64,000 nucleotides of DNA from Arcobacter sp. F2176 (GCF_004116465.1 NZ_PDJV01000004.1:124001-188000), one strand, 5' to 3'. Positions 17,391-28,000 are shown, counted from the stretch's first letter. Notes: generated by a model not told the origin, from the letters alone. A program made the numbers and translations.

Positions 17391-18545
17391 ATGAAATTTT
17401 GCTTAAAAGGTTTATTTTTATTACTACTTACGATTCTTTTATTAGGATGTGGTAATCAAAAAAAGAATGATTTTTCGGAAGAAAAACAAAAAATTGAAGT
17501 TGGATATATAACACTAAATAAACAAGAAGTTCCTTTTCAACAAGAGTTATCAGGAAGAATCAAAGCTATTTACAAATCTGAAGTTAGACCACAAATTGAT
17601 GGTATTATAAAAAAACGACTTTTTAAAGAAGGAAGTTATGTAAAAAAAGGTGATATTTTATATGTAATCGATCCCGATTCATATCAAGCCACTTATGAAG
17701 AAGCATTAGCAACATTAAAAAGTTCAGAAGCAAATTTAATTACACTAAAATTAAAGAATGAGAGATATAAAGAATCTGTAAAGTTTAATGTTATATCTAA
17801 ACAAGAAGCAGATGATGCCAAAGCTGCTTATTTACAAGCAATTGCTTTGGATGAACAAAATAAAGCTTTGGTAAAAAGTGCTAAAATTAATTTAGATAGA
17901 ACAAAAATAAAAGCACAAATCTCAGGCTTTATTGGAATATCTAATTACACTGTTGGTGCTTTAGTTTCGCAAAATCAAACAAATGCATTAACTACAATAC
18001 GAGATACAAATAAAGTATATGTAGATTTAAGTCAATCTAACAATCAACTATTTAAATTGAAAAAATTAAATAAAGATAGAATAAAAGAAGATGAAATAAA
18101 TGTAAATATCATTTTGCCAGATGATACTGTGTATAAACATACTGGAAAACTCAAACTTCAAGAAATATCAGTTGATGAAGATACTGGATATGTAACTTTA
18201 AGAGCAGAATTCCCAAATCCAGATGGAGAATTATTAGATAATATGTTTGTAAATACGGTAATTGAGAGTGGTAGTTCTAGTGCTTTTTTAGTTCCCCAAC
18301 AAGCTGTTACTTTAGATGCAAAATCTAATTATATTGTTACTACCATTCAAAAAAATAATACTACTGAAACAAAAATAATAACCGTAATAAGAGCAATAGG
18401 CAATAAATGGCTTGTAACAGATGGTATTTCACAAACAGATAAAATTATAATTGAGGGTCTAAATAAAATCAATGAAAAAAGTATTGTTATTCCAAAAGAT
18501 CTTAACAATTTATATGTAGATAACTCAAAAGCAGAAGTAAAATGA
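17391..18545 (+). CDS. RND efflux adaptor lipoprotein (AcrA/CmeA-like)
   Basis: A 384-residue periplasmic adaptor with a lipoprotein signal: hydrophobic leader then LLLGC with Cys at about residue 21. It contains the barrel-sandwich segment (ELSGRIKAIYKSEVRPQIDG), DGIIKKRLFKEGSYVKKGD, a helical hairpin (about residues 95-165), the returning lipoyl half (IKAQISGFIGISNYTVGALV) and the beta-barrel and membrane-proximal domains (LVPQQAVTLD...). Length is normal for AcrA/MexA-type proteins. It is the first gene of a three-gene operon with overlapping junctions (4 bases shared with the pump gene), downstream of a likely TetR operator. Confidence 0.93.
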   Translation: MKFCLKGLFLLLLTILLLGCGNQKKNDFSEEKQKIEVGYITLNKQEVPFQQELSGRIKAIYKSEVRPQIDGIIKKRLFKEGSYVKKGDILYVIDPDSYQATYEEALATLKSSEANLITLKLKNERYKESVKFNVISKQEADDAKAAYLQAIALDEQNKALVKSAKINLDRTKIKAQISGFIGISNYTVGALVSQNQTNALTTIRDTNKVYVDLSQSNNQLFKLKKLNKDRIKEDEINVNIILPDDTVYKHTGKLKLQEISVDEDTGYVTLRAEFPNPDGELLDNMFVNTVIESGSSSAFLVPQQAVTLDAKSNYIVTTIQKNNTTETKIITVIRAIGNKWLVTDGISQTDKIIIEGLNKINEKSIVIPKDLNNLYVDNSKAEVK

Positions 18546-21500
18546 TAGCTCGTTTTTTTATTAATCATCCTATTTTTGCATGGGTAATATCTTTACTTAT
18601 AATGTTATTAGGATTACTTTCTATAAAAAATTTACCAGTAGAACAGTATCCAGATATTGCTCCTCCTACAATTAATATTCAAGCAACATACGCTGGAGCA
18701 ACAGCTAAAACTATTGAAAATAGTATCACTCAACTTATAGAAGAAGAATTAACTGGATTAGATGGATTGTTGTATTTTTCTTCAACTAGCCAAACAGGAA
18801 GTTCAAGTATAAATGTTGTATTTGAAAAGGGTGTAGATCCAGATATTGCTCAAGTTAAAGTAAATAATAAGATTCAACAAGTACTTCCAAGACTTCCAGA
18901 AGATGTTAGAAAAGAAGGGGTTAGTGTTGTAAAATCACAAGATGATTTTCTTATGATACTTAGTATCCATGATGAATCAGGAAAATCAAGTGAAAATGAT
19001 ATTTCAGATTATTTAATCACCAATATAAAAGATGGACTTTCTAGAATAAATGGTGTTGGTGGAGTTGAACTTTTTGGTTCAGAATATGCAATGAGAGTTT
19101 GGATAGATCCCAAAAAACTTAAATCTTATAATCTAATGCCTTCTGATATTAATAATGCAATTTTAAAACAAAATGCACAAGTATCTGCAGGAAGTATTGG
19201 AGCAAGACCACAGGTAAAAGGTCAAGAGTTAAATGCAGATGTTGTATCAAGAAGTAAATTAGAAAATGCAAAAGAGTTTGAAAATATTGTAATAAAAAGT
19301 AATAAAAATGGTGCAGATGTTCTTTTAAAAGATGTTGCAAAAGTTGTATTAGGTAGTAATGATTACTCTTTTATATCAAAAAATAATGGATATCAAGCAA
19401 GTGGTATAGGTGTAAAATTATCTTCTGGTGCAAATGCTGTTGATGTAGCAAAAAGAGTTAGAGAATATTTATCATCATTTGAAAACTCTTTACCAAGTGG
19501 ATACATAATTTCATATCCATATGATACAACTATTTTTATTGAAGAATCTATAAAAGAAGTTGTAAAAACACTATTTGAAGCTGTGTTTTTGGTAGTCGTT
19601 GTAATGTTTGTTTTTCTTAATAGTTGGCGAGCAACTATAATCCCTGCTATTGCAGTACCCGTGGTACTGCTTGGTACCTTTGCTATTTTGAATTTTTTAG
19701 GATTTACAATAAACTCTTTAACTATGTTTGCAATGGTATTATCCATAGGTTTATTAGTTGATGATGCAATTGTTGTTGTTGAAAATGTAGAAAGGAATAT
19801 GAGAGAAAAAAAGCTTTGTGCTAAAGAAGCAACTATTATAGCAATGGATGAAATCACGAGTGCTTTAATTGGAGTTGCAACTGTACTTTCTGTAGTATTT
19901 TTGCCAATGATATTTTTTACAGGTTCTACTGGAATTATATATAAACAATTTGCAGTTACAATTATATCTTCAATGGTTTTATCAGTTGTTGTAGCCTTGA
20001 CACTATCTCCTGCTATTTGTGCTACCTTTTTAAAACCTCATAATCCAAATAAAAAGAGTAATGATGTACTTGATTGGTTTAATAGAAAATTCACTAATTT
20101 AACAAAAAAATATAAATCAGGAATTTTTAAATTTATTAATGCTCCTATGAGATCACTTGTTGCTTATATTGCAATAATAGCTGTAAGTATTTTATTTTTT
20201 GTAAAATTGCCTACGGGATTTATACCACCTGAAGATCAAGGTGATTTGATGATTCAATTTACCCTTCCAGCTGGTGCAAGTACAACACGTTCTGAAAATA
20301 CTGAAAAAATAATAAGAGATTATTTTTTAACAGAAGAAAAAAGTAATATAAATTCTATTTTTTCAATTGTTGGTTTTACTTTTTCAGGAAATGGACAAAA
20401 TGGAGGATTAGGATTTGTTGAGTTAAAAAATTGGGATCAAAGAGCTGGTATAGAAAATAGTGCAGATTCCATTGCTAATAGAGCAATGATGAAGTTTACA
20501 GATAATAAGTCAAAATATTTTATAAGAGATGCACAAGTATTTGTAATGAATCCATCTTCTGTTCCTGGTTTAGGTAATACAGATGGCTTTGAATTTCAAT
20601 TGCAAGCTGGTGCTAAAATGACAAGAGATGATTTATCAGTAGCAAAAGATTCTTTATTAAAAAAAATAAATTCAAATAAATTGATAGTAAATGCAAGAGT
20701 TGAAGGAACTGAAGAGACACCAAAATTAAAACTTGATTATGATAAGAAAAAAATCTTTTCATTGGGATTATCTTATGATGATATTGATAATACCCTAAAT
20801 ACAGCTTGGGCAGGTTCTTATGTTAATGATTTTATTGATAAATCAAGAATAAAAAGAGTCTATGTACAAGCTGATGCAAAATACCGATCTAAACCTGAAG
20901 ATTTATATCAATGGAATGTTAGAAATAATGAAAATAAAATGGTCTCTTTTGAAGAGTTTACTAATATCTCTTGGAAAAAATCTGAGAAATCATTGACAAG
21001 ATATAATGGCTTAGCTTCTTATTTAATTCAAGGTGAAGCTGCTTTTGGGGTAAGTTCTGGAGTTGCAATGGATGAGATGGAAAGATTAGCAAAACTTAAT
21101 AATAAAGATACTAAATATGCATGGAGTGGCTTATCTTATCAAGAAAGATTGTCAAGCGGTCAAGCTATATATTTATACGTATTATCTTTAGTTGTTATAT
21201 TTTTATGTTTAGCTGCTTTATATGAGAGTTGGAGTATTCCTTTTTCTGTTTTATTAGCTGTACCCTTAGGAGTTGTTGGAGCCGTTATTGCAGTATATTT
21301 TAGAGGATTAAACAATGACATTTATTTTCAAGTTGCACTTTTAACAACAATTGGATTGGTCTCTAAAAATGCAATATTGATAGTTGAGTTTGTTGAAAAT
21401 GCATATAAAAAAGGTGAATCATTAACAGTTGCAGCAGTAAAAGGAGCAACTTTAAGATTTAGACCAATAATTATGACTTCATTAGCTTTTATTGCTGGTA

Positions 21501-21679
21501 TTATTCCTTTAGCAATTTCAACAGGGGCAGGAGCAAATAGTAGGATTTCAATAGGTACAGGAATTATTGGTGGTACACTAACAGCCACGCTCTTAGTAAT
21601 ATTTTATGTTCCTCTTTTATTCATTTTAATAAAAAAAGTATTTGAAAAAAAAGAGATAAAAGGTACAAAAGATGTTTAA
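18542..21679 (+). CDS. RND multidrug efflux pump (HAE1/AcrB-like)
   Basis: A 1045-residue inner membrane proton-driven drug exporter. It opens with MIARFFINHPIFAWVISLL and LPVEQYPDIAPPTI, typical of AcrB/MexB/CmeB. TM4 carries GLLVDDAIVVVENVER with the two relay Asp residues, and TM10 carries TIGLVSKNAILIVEF with the relay Lys. The large periplasmic loops (LPEDVRKEGVSVVKS; GFIPPEDQGDLMIQFTLPAG) are full length and the C-terminal half is in the same frame, unlike the split pump earlier in the window. It overlaps the adaptor gene by 4 bases and the channel gene by 8, so the three are made together. Confidence 0.96.
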   Translation: MIARFFINHPIFAWVISLLIMLLGLLSIKNLPVEQYPDIAPPTINIQATYAGATAKTIENSITQLIEEELTGLDGLLYFSSTSQTGSSSINVVFEKGVDPDIAQVKVNNKIQQVLPRLPEDVRKEGVSVVKSQDDFLMILSIHDESGKSSENDISDYLITNIKDGLSRINGVGGVELFGSEYAMRVWIDPKKLKSYNLMPSDINNAILKQNAQVSAGSIGARPQVKGQELNADVVSRSKLENAKEFENIVIKSNKNGADVLLKDVAKVVLGSNDYSFISKNNGYQASGIGVKLSSGANAVDVAKRVREYLSSFENSLPSGYIISYPYDTTIFIEESIKEVVKTLFEAVFLVVVVMFVFLNSWRATIIPAIAVPVVLLGTFAILNFLGFTINSLTMFAMVLSIGLLVDDAIVVVENVERNMREKKLCAKEATIIAMDEITSALIGVATVLSVVFLPMIFFTGSTGIIYKQFAVTIISSMVLSVVVALTLSPAICATFLKPHNPNKKSNDVLDWFNRKFTNLTKKYKSGIFKFINAPMRSLVAYIAIIAVSILFFVKLPTGFIPPEDQGDLMIQFTLPAGASTTRSENTEKIIRDYFLTEEKSNINSIFSIVGFTFSGNGQNGGLGFVELKNWDQRAGIENSADSIANRAMMKFTDNKSKYFIRDAQVFVMNPSSVPGLGNTDGFEFQLQAGAKMTRDDLSVAKDSLLKKINSNKLIVNARVEGTEETPKLKLDYDKKKIFSLGLSYDDIDNTLNTAWAGSYVNDFIDKSRIKRVYVQADAKYRSKPEDLYQWNVRNNENKMVSFEEFTNISWKKSEKSLTRYNGLASYLIQGEAAFGVSSGVAMDEMERLAKLNNKDTKYAWSGLSYQERLSSGQAIYLYVLSLVVIFLCLAALYESWSIPFSVLLAVPLGVVGAVIAVYFRGLNNDIYFQVALLTTIGLVSKNAILIVEFVENAYKKGESLTVAAVKGATLRFRPIIMTSLAFIAGIIPLAISTGAGANSRISIGTGIIGGTLTATLLVIFYVPLLFILIKKVFEKKEIKGTKDV

Positions 21680-23060
21680 ATTTTTATTTATTTTAATAAA
21701 TATTCTTATATTTACAGGATGTAGTTTAAAGCCAGAAATTGCATATAATAACTCTATAATACCACCTAAATTTAAGGATGCAGTAGATAAAAATACTAAG
21801 GTAGAATATATACAACCAAAGTGGGAAGATTTTGTAAAAAATGATAAATTAAAGAAATTGATTAAATTGGCTCTTGAAAATAATAGAGATTTAAAAATAG
21901 CAATTTTAAATATAGAATCAGCAAGAGCTACATATAAAATAGAAAAATCAAAATATTTTCCTTCTATTGATGCAAAAGCCAATAATACAAACTCAAGAAA
22001 CATTACATCAAATAATAATACAGAAATCTCTCGTACATATTCTTCAAAATTTGGAGCTTCTTATGAGCTTGATTTATTTGGGAAAATTAGAAATTCAAAT
22101 GATTTTGCATTACAAAGTTATTTAGCTACAAAATATGCAACAACTGCAACAAAAATTAGTTTAATCTCTGAAGTTATTAATAGTTGGAATACTCTTTGTG
22201 CAAATATTGAACAGTTGAAAATATTAGAAAAAAGTATTGAAAATTTAACTTTATCATATGAATTAACACAAAAAAAATTTGATATGGGTATTGCCTTAAT
22301 TGATGATGCTCTTAGTGCAAAAACGAGTTTAAAAGAAGCAGAAGTAAGCCTTTTAAATCAGAAAACAATTATTGAAAAAAATAAGAATACGTTAGAACTC
22401 TTGGTAGCAACAACAATTCCTAAAAATTTAATACCAACTGGTTTTGAAGAAAATGAAAAAAGTCTTATGCTAATTCGACCTGGAATTTCATCAAAAGTTT
22501 TATTTTCACGCCCTGATATTATTCAAGCTGAATACAATTTAAAAGCAAAAAATGCAAATATAGGTGTTGCAAGAGCTGCATTTTTCCCTTCAATTAGTTT
22601 AACAGCAGATTATGGTCTTGCAAGTAATTCTTTGAGTTCATTGTTTAATGGAAATTCTCATACTGTGTGGTCTTTTATACCAAGTATTAATTTACCTATT
22701 TTTAAAGGAGGTGAAAATATGGCAAATTTGGATTATGCTAAAGCTCAACAAAAAATAGCTCTTGCTCAATATGAAAAAACCATACAGTCTGCATTTAAAG
22801 ATGTATCTGATGCATTGAGTGAAAGATCGAATATAACTAAACAGCTCAAGGCACAAAAAGATTTAGTAAATACAGCAAAAAAAAGTTATGACATATCTTT
22901 AAATTCTTATAAGTATGGATTAGGGAACTATTTAAATGTTTTAATTTCACAAAAAAAGTTTTTTGATTCAAAAAGGGCTTTAATTGATACTGAATTAAGT
23001 GAGTTAATAAATAGAGTAAATTTATATACTTCTTTAGGAGGTAATGAGAAAATAGATTAA
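21672..23060 (+). CDS. Outer membrane efflux channel lipoprotein (TolC/NodT family)
   Basis: A 462-residue outer membrane factor. It has a lipoprotein leader (LINILIFTGC, Cys at about residue 15), a first helical repeat (ALENNRDLKIAILNIESARA), strands and a YELDLFGKIRNSND equatorial motif, and a second repeat starting with SRPDIIQAEYNLKAKNANIGVARAAFFPSISLTADYG, as in OprM/CmeC. It completes a tripartite pump with the two upstream genes and overlaps the pump by 8 bases. A strong terminator follows immediately, closing the operon. Confidence 0.95.
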   Translation: MFKFLFILINILIFTGCSLKPEIAYNNSIIPPKFKDAVDKNTKVEYIQPKWEDFVKNDKLKKLIKLALENNRDLKIAILNIESARATYKIEKSKYFPSIDAKANNTNSRNITSNNNTEISRTYSSKFGASYELDLFGKIRNSNDFALQSYLATKYATTATKISLISEVINSWNTLCANIEQLKILEKSIENLTLSYELTQKKFDMGIALIDDALSAKTSLKEAEVSLLNQKTIIEKNKNTLELLVATTIPKNLIPTGFEENEKSLMLIRPGISSKVLFSRPDIIQAEYNLKAKNANIGVARAAFFPSISLTADYGLASNSLSSLFNGNSHTVWSFIPSINLPIFKGGENMANLDYAKAQQKIALAQYEKTIQSAFKDVSDALSERSNITKQLKAQKDLVNTAKKSYDISLNSYKYGLGNYLNVLISQKKFFDSKRALIDTELSELINRVNLYTSLGGNEKID

Positions 23061-23078
23061 ATCTATTTTCTTTTTTTT
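23048..23078 (+). terminator. Rho-independent terminator of the tripartite efflux operon
   Basis: GAAAATAGA (23048-23056) pairs with TCTATTTTC (23062-23070) around TTAAA, followed by eight T residues. The left arm covers the end of the channel gene. The convergent metA gene ends just beyond. Confidence 0.85.
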
Positions 23079-23082
23079 ATTT

Positions 23083-23991
23083 TTATTTCAACTCAAAAGG
23101 GGTTTCTTGATAAACGAAATAATTTAACCAATTAGCAAATAATAAATGGGCAGCTGAACGCCATTTTACTTTTGGGCCTTTTTCTGGGTCATTGTTTTTA
23201 AAATAGTTTTTAGGTACCTCTATCTCAAGCCCTTTTTCTACATCCCTTAAATACTCTTTTTGTAAAGAATCAAAATCATACTCAACATGTCCACTCATAA
23301 ATACATGTTTTCTATCCTTTGAAGCTACTAAACAAACACCTGAATCTTCTGAATATAGAAGTAATTCTAAATCATCAACCTTATCAATATCTTCTTTTAA
23401 AACAGTTGTATATCTTGAGTGTGGAATATAAGCTTCATCATCAAAACCTCTTAAAAGAGGGTTTGTTTTATTGAATAAATCATGTTCAAAAACACCAAAT
23501 GTTTTTTTGTCTTGTTCATATTTTGGTATTCCATGATGATAATAAAGCCCTGCTTGTGAGCCCCAACAAATATGCAAAGTAGATGTAATATTTGTCTTTG
23601 AGTATTCCATAATTTGTGTCAACTCTTCCCAATAAGAAACCTCTTCAAAAGGCATAGTCTCTATGGGAGCCCCTGTTATTATTAGTCCATCAAAATTGTG
23701 TTCTTTTATCTCTTCAAAGGTTTTATAAAAACTTTCTAAATGATCTTCTGAAGTATTTTTTGATTGATATGTTGCCGTTTTCAAAAGGGTAATCTCTGTT
23801 TGTAGGGGAGTATTCCCTAAAAGTCTTAATAATTGAGTTTCTGTTTCTACTTTATTTGGCATCAAATTTAGTATTAAAATTTTTAGAGGTCGAATATCTT
23901 GTTTCATAGCTTTTTTATCATTCATGATAAAAATATTCTCTTTTTGTAAAATTTTAACAGCTGGGAGTTTTCTAGGAATAACAATAGGCAT
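23083..23991 (-). CDS. metA: Homoserine O-acyltransferase (probably acetyl-CoA specific)
   Basis: A 302-residue MetA-type enzyme that acylates homoserine in methionine synthesis. The catalytic Cys142 ([10 protein letters not shown]), His235 and Glu237 (SGHVEYDF) fall at exactly the numbering of known MetA proteins. Residue 111 is Glu ([12 protein letters not shown]), where succinyl-specific enzymes such as that of E. coli have Gly; Glu at 111 is associated with acetyl-CoA use, so homoserine O-acetyltransferase activity (metAA) is the better prediction. The family start [11 protein letters not shown] is intact and a strong AAGGAGG lies five bases before ATG. It is monocistronic and convergent with the efflux operon. 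Confidence 0.95.
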   Translation of the reverse strand: MPIVIPRKLPAVKILQKENIFIMNDKKAMKQDIRPLKILILNLMPNKVETETQLLRLLGNTPLQTEITLLKTATYQSKNTSEDHLESFYKTFEEIKEHNFDGLIITGAPIETMPFEEVSYWEELTQIMEYSKTNITSTLHICWGSQAGLYYHHGIPKYEQDKKTFGVFEHDLFNKTNPLLRGFDDEAYIPHSRYTTVLKEDIDKVDDLELLLYSEDSGVCLVASKDRKHVFMSGHVEYDFDSLQKEYLRDVEKGLEIEVPKNYFKNNDPEKGPKVKWRSAAHLLFANWLNYFVYQETPFELK

Positions 23992-24137
23992 ATTAACCTC
24001 CTTAATAATTTTTGGAAATTATAACATTAAAGTAATAAAAAGAGCAGATTGTATTATTTTTGCTAGATAAAATAAAATAGTTTTTATGTATCAATATGCT
24101 AGAATAGAAACCAATTTATTAATAAAAAGGACAAAGA

Positions 24138-24911
24138 TTGCCATATTTGAAAAATATAATATTACTTGTAATAACAGTATCATTTTTTACTGGATGTGTT
24201 TCCATAAAAAAAGAGAATGTTCAAGAGATGTTTCAATCAAACAATGCTGTTGAGATAAAAAGTGATTATAAAAAAATCAGTAAATTAGTTATTAGATTAA
24301 AAGAAAAACTTGATAAACGAAATCCAAGAGCTTATGATGAAAATTTAGCAAGTAAAATTTATACTGAAATTGACAATTTACAAGATACTGTAAACTTAAA
24401 ATTTAAAAATAATGAGGTAAGCTCGTATAAAAGTTATTTACAAATTGCTTTTAGTAAAGATGATATTAAAAATAGAAATGATTATTTGATACTTGGCTTA
24501 TATAAAAACATTTATGATGCATATGATATGTCTAGTAGTTATAAGATAACTGCTTTTTCATATGATAAAGAGAAGCTTTTAAAACTTTACAATAATTTGC
24601 AAATATTAGCTTGGAAAATTAAAGTTGAAAAAGATTTAAGCAATAATTACCTTTTTTTAACTTGGCAAAATAATTGGCAAATAGAATTAGAAAAAAAAGT
24701 TAAAGCTGGATTAAAACCAACTTGGAAAGATTTTGAAAATCTTGCTTTTATTAAAAATGGACAAGAGAGTATTTTTGGATATTCAAATTTATCATTTGAA
24801 CATATTCTTTTACAAATGAAAGCTAGAGTAGGTACTACTTTAGAAAGACTAGGAACTGAACCTACCCAAATGAGTTTAAATACTATAAAATCATTATTTA
24901 TCTTTTTATAG
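24138..24911 (+). CDS. Uncharacterised lipoprotein
   Basis: I do not recognise this 257-residue protein. It begins with a TTG codon (24138) with AAGGAC at a proper distance, no ATG lies nearby in frame, and the frame has a lipoprotein leader: IILLVITVSFFTGCVSIKK with Cys at about residue 20. The rest is predicted to be mainly alpha-helical and charged, with no Cys and several Trp/Tyr (LAWKIKVEKDL, LTWQNNWQIELEKKV). It probably sits in the cell envelope facing the periplasm. Its 3' end is only 3 bases from the stop of the convergent orphan RND pump. Confidence 0.7.
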   Translation: MPYLKNIILLVITVSFFTGCVSIKKENVQEMFQSNNAVEIKSDYKKISKLVIRLKEKLDKRNPRAYDENLASKIYTEIDNLQDTVNLKFKNNEVSSYKSYLQIAFSKDDIKNRNDYLILGLYKNIYDAYDMSSSYKITAFSYDKEKLLKLYNNLQILAWKIKVEKDLSNNYLFLTWQNNWQIELEKKVKAGLKPTWKDFENLAFIKNGQESIFGYSNLSFEHILLQMKARVGTTLERLGTEPTQMSLNTIKSLFIFL

Positions 24912-24913
24912 GA

Positions 24914-27900
24914 TTAAAAACTCTTTCTTAGTTTGTGTGTAATTGTAAACAAAACTGGTAGATAAATAAGATTTAAAATTGTTCCCCATAAAAGCCCAAA
25001 GCCAAGTCCTATGGCTATGGGTTGAAATATAACTGCTTGCCCTGATGGAAAAAATATCAACGAACTCATACCTATTAGTGTTGTAATTGTTGTAATGAAA
25101 ATTGGTCTAAATCTTTTTGTTGCTCTAGAAAAAATCTCATCTATATTTTTTGCCTTTTTTAAATATGTCATCATAATAATTCCATCATTTATGACAACTC
25201 CTGCTAACCCAAGTGCTCCAATAAGTGAAGGCATTGAAAGATTTAAGCCCATAATATTATGACCTATTAAAACTCCTAATAATGAGAAAGGGATAACACT
25301 CATCAAAATAAAAGTTTCCCTAAAAGAATTAAATAAGTACAACATTGACAACATAATTAAAACAAAAGTTAATGTAGAAGCAAATAACATATCACTTCTT
25401 AAGCTTGCTTGTTTCTCTGCTTCACCTTTTAGAACTAATTTAATCCCTTCATTTTTAAACCTATCTAAAATAGGTTTTATCTTTTCTAAGGCTTCACTTG
25501 CAGTTAGAATTTCAGGATCAACATTTGCATAAACATAAAAATTCTTTTCTCCATCTTCTTTCATAAGTTGTTCAAACCCTTTTATTATATTAAAATCTGC
25601 AACTTCGTATAAACTAACAAAAATTCCATCACTTAGTGGGATTTGTGTATTTTTAAAAGCTTCAAAATTGTCTTTGTTTAAGCTTTGTATTTTTATATCA
25701 AGCATATCAGTAGTATCAAAACTAACAGCTTTTTTCTTTAAAAGATAAAGATTAGACAAATATGAACCAAGACTTGACTCATCCAAACCAAGATACTCTC
25801 CATAAGTGTTTACCTTTAGTTTTATTTCGTCAATTCCAAACTTCAGAGTATTTGAGGCATTTTTTATACCATTTAATTGTTGGAGAGAACTTTGTAGTTC
25901 ATTGACTGCTTTTATTATCTTTTTATTATCATTTGATATAAGTCCGATTTTAATATCAGACTTTATAGGTCCTACTCTTTTTTCTAGAACTGATATTTCT
26001 GATAGTTTATATTTAGATTTGTAATCTTGTTTTATTAAGAATTGTTTTAATTGTTTTGCAATCTCTTTTGATTTTAATTCTCTTGTTCTATTTTTATCAT
26101 CATAATAAAAACTCAAATAAGGAGTTACATATTTATCCAAAAAGTTTGCTTCTTTTGGTTTTTGAAGCTCTAGTGTCATATACATAACATAAGAAAATCT
26201 TTCAGTATTATTTGCCGTATCTCTTCTATATCCTGCAACTGAATCAATACTTTTTATATAAAAATCATCTTTTTTAGCTATTAAGTCTTTTTCTATATCT
26301 TGTACTATTTTAAAGGCATCTTCAAGTTTTGTATTCTGGTTAGCTTTAATTGTTATTTTCACATCTGTAGCATCAAATTTTGGAAACATCTGAAATTTTG
26401 AATTTTTTGCTATAAGATAAGTAGAAAGGGGTACTAAAATGATAAAAATAGTTAAAAATGTTTTTTTCCAATCCATAAAAAAATGAAGTGTTTTATTATA
26501 AAGAACATTTACTTTTTCCCAAGAAGTGACTTTTGAATCGCTTTTAAGAGTATGTGCTGCATGTATTGGTAAGAATATAAAAGATTCTATTAATGAGGCA
26601 ACGACTAAAGCTGAAAGAGCTATAGGAATAAGTTTCATAACTTCACCTAGTGTTCCACTTATCATTAAAATTGGTAAAAAAGAAAATAAAGTTGTAATTG
26701 AAGCTATGGTTACAGGTTCTACCATCTCTTTTGCACCTAATACTGCTGCTTCTTTTGGGGCATATCCTTCTTCTATATATTGTTGAATATTTTCACTTAC
26801 AACAATAGCATCATCAACAACTATACCAATGGCTATCAAAACTCCAACAAGGGAAATCATGTTTATTGAATAACCAGATAAGTAAAAATATATTGCAGCT
26901 ATTACAAATGAAGTTGGAATACCAAGGGCAATAATAAAAGACATTCTAGCATTGATTAAAAGCATAACTATTATTGTAATTAGAATAATACCAAGCATGA
27001 TATTTGAAATGACAATATTTAATCTATCTCGTATCCTCTCGCTATTATCATCTGCTATTACAATATTTACATCTTTATTTTGTTTATTTAGTTTTGGCAA
27101 AAGTTTTTCAATATCTTTTGTTATAACCAAAGCATCTGCTGTATCATTTTGTTCTACTTTTAAAGATAAGGCATTTTTGCCATTAAAGGAGTAAAGAGTT
27201 GAAGAGTCTTCATACTTCTTTTTAACAGTTGCAATATCACTTAAATAAACTGTTTGATTTCCTATTTTTATAACACTTTTTGCAAATTCTTGGGCATTTT
27301 TTGCACCATTGTATGTTGATATATAATAGTGTTTTTCCCCTTCTATTTTACCTATTGGGAAAATATATGAAAGTGTTGATATGGCATTAAATATTTCGGT
27401 CTTATTTAATTTAAGGGCTTCTATTTTATTATCATCTAGTGATATTTCATAAAACTTATCAGAATCACCAAATATAGTTATTTCATTTATGCCACCTATT
27501 GTCATTATCTGACTTTTAATATCATCAGCTAAAGGTTTTAATTCATCAAGAGTGTATTTTGAAGAGGTCAATGATATATCCAATAAAGTTCTAGTTCTAT
27601 CTATTACTTTAACAGTTGGTTCATCCATATCAGAGGGAAGGTCTTTTTTTACAGAAGTAATTATATCTTTTACTTTATCTGATTCGTTGTATCTATCTTT
27701 TCCTTTTTTTAGTTCTAATATAATAGAGAATTTACTAGGACTAATAATAGTAGTTATTGTATCAACGCTATCAAGATTTTTTAGGTCATCTTCTATTTCA
27801 TTTACTACCATCTTATCAAGAATATCAACAGATGCTCCTGTATAAGAACCACTTATTGAAATCATTTCAAGTTCAAAAGTAGGAAAAATTTCTTTTGGAG

Positions 27901-28000
27901 TTTTGTTATATGCCCAGATTCCAATTGCAAAAATCATGAAAAAAAGAGTGTAATTGATTCTTGAATTTTCCACAAAAAACTTTAAAATTTTTTCAAACAT
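24914..28000 (-). CDS. Orphan RND-family efflux transporter
   Basis: A 1028-residue AcrB-superfamily inner membrane protein with both halves in one frame: TM1 in the first 30 residues, periplasmic porter, TM4 GIVVDDAIVVSENIQQY with the paired Asp, and TM10 with VVINDGIIMM, where the AcrB relay Lys is absent. The porter opening (KTPKEIFPTFELEMISISGSYTGAS) is that of a distinct RND branch rather than HAE1. There is no adaptor or channel gene beside it. It follows lapD on the same strand with an 81-base gap containing a 13-bp perfect hairpin and a TATAAT, so it may have its own promoter. Substrate is unknown. Confidence 0.88.
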   Translation of the reverse strand: MFEKILKFFVENSRINYTLFFMIFAIGIWAYNKTPKEIFPTFELEMISISGSYTGASVDILDKMVVNEIEDDLKNLDSVDTITTIISPSKFSIILELKKGKDRYNESDKVKDIITSVKKDLPSDMDEPTVKVIDRTRTLLDISLTSSKYTLDELKPLADDIKSQIMTIGGINEITIFGDSDKFYEISLDDNKIEALKLNKTEIFNAISTLSYIFPIGKIEGEKHYYISTYNGAKNAQEFAKSVIKIGNQTVYLSDIATVKKKYEDSSTLYSFNGKNALSLKVEQNDTADALVITKDIEKLLPKLNKQNKDVNIVIADDNSERIRDRLNIVISNIMLGIILITIIVMLLINARMSFIIALGIPTSFVIAAIYFYLSGYSINMISLVGVLIAIGIVVDDAIVVSENIQQYIEEGYAPKEAAVLGAKEMVEPVTIASITTLFSFLPILMISGTLGEVMKLIPIALSALVVASLIESFIFLPIHAAHTLKSDSKVTSWEKVNVLYNKTLHFFMDWKKTFLTIFIILVPLSTYLIAKNSKFQMFPKFDATDVKITIKANQNTKLEDAFKIVQDIEKDLIAKKDDFYIKSIDSVAGYRRDTANNTERFSYVMYMTLELQKPKEANFLDKYVTPYLSFYYDDKNRTRELKSKEIAKQLKQFLIKQDYKSKYKLSEISVLEKRVGPIKSDIKIGLISNDNKKIIKAVNELQSSLQQLNGIKNASNTLKFGIDEIKLKVNTYGEYLGLDESSLGSYLSNLYLLKKKAVSFDTTDMLDIKIQSLNKDNFEAFKNTQIPLSDGIFVSLYEVADFNIIKGFEQLMKEDGEKNFYVYANVDPEILTASEALEKIKPILDRFKNEGIKLVLKGEAEKQASLRSDMLFASTLTFVLIMLSMLYLFNSFRETFILMSVIPFSLLGVLIGHNIMGLNLSMPSLIGALGLAGVVINDGIIMMTYLKKAKNIDEIFSRATKRFRPIFITTITTLIGMSSLIFFPSGQAVIFQPIAIGLGFGLLWGTILNLIYLPVLFTITHKLRKSF

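Noticed and set aside
19393-19857. Open frame of 154 codons on the - strand inside the AcrB-like pump gene
   Set aside because: It is a shadow of the well-supported pump gene on the other strand; composition is low-complexity and it has no ribosome site.
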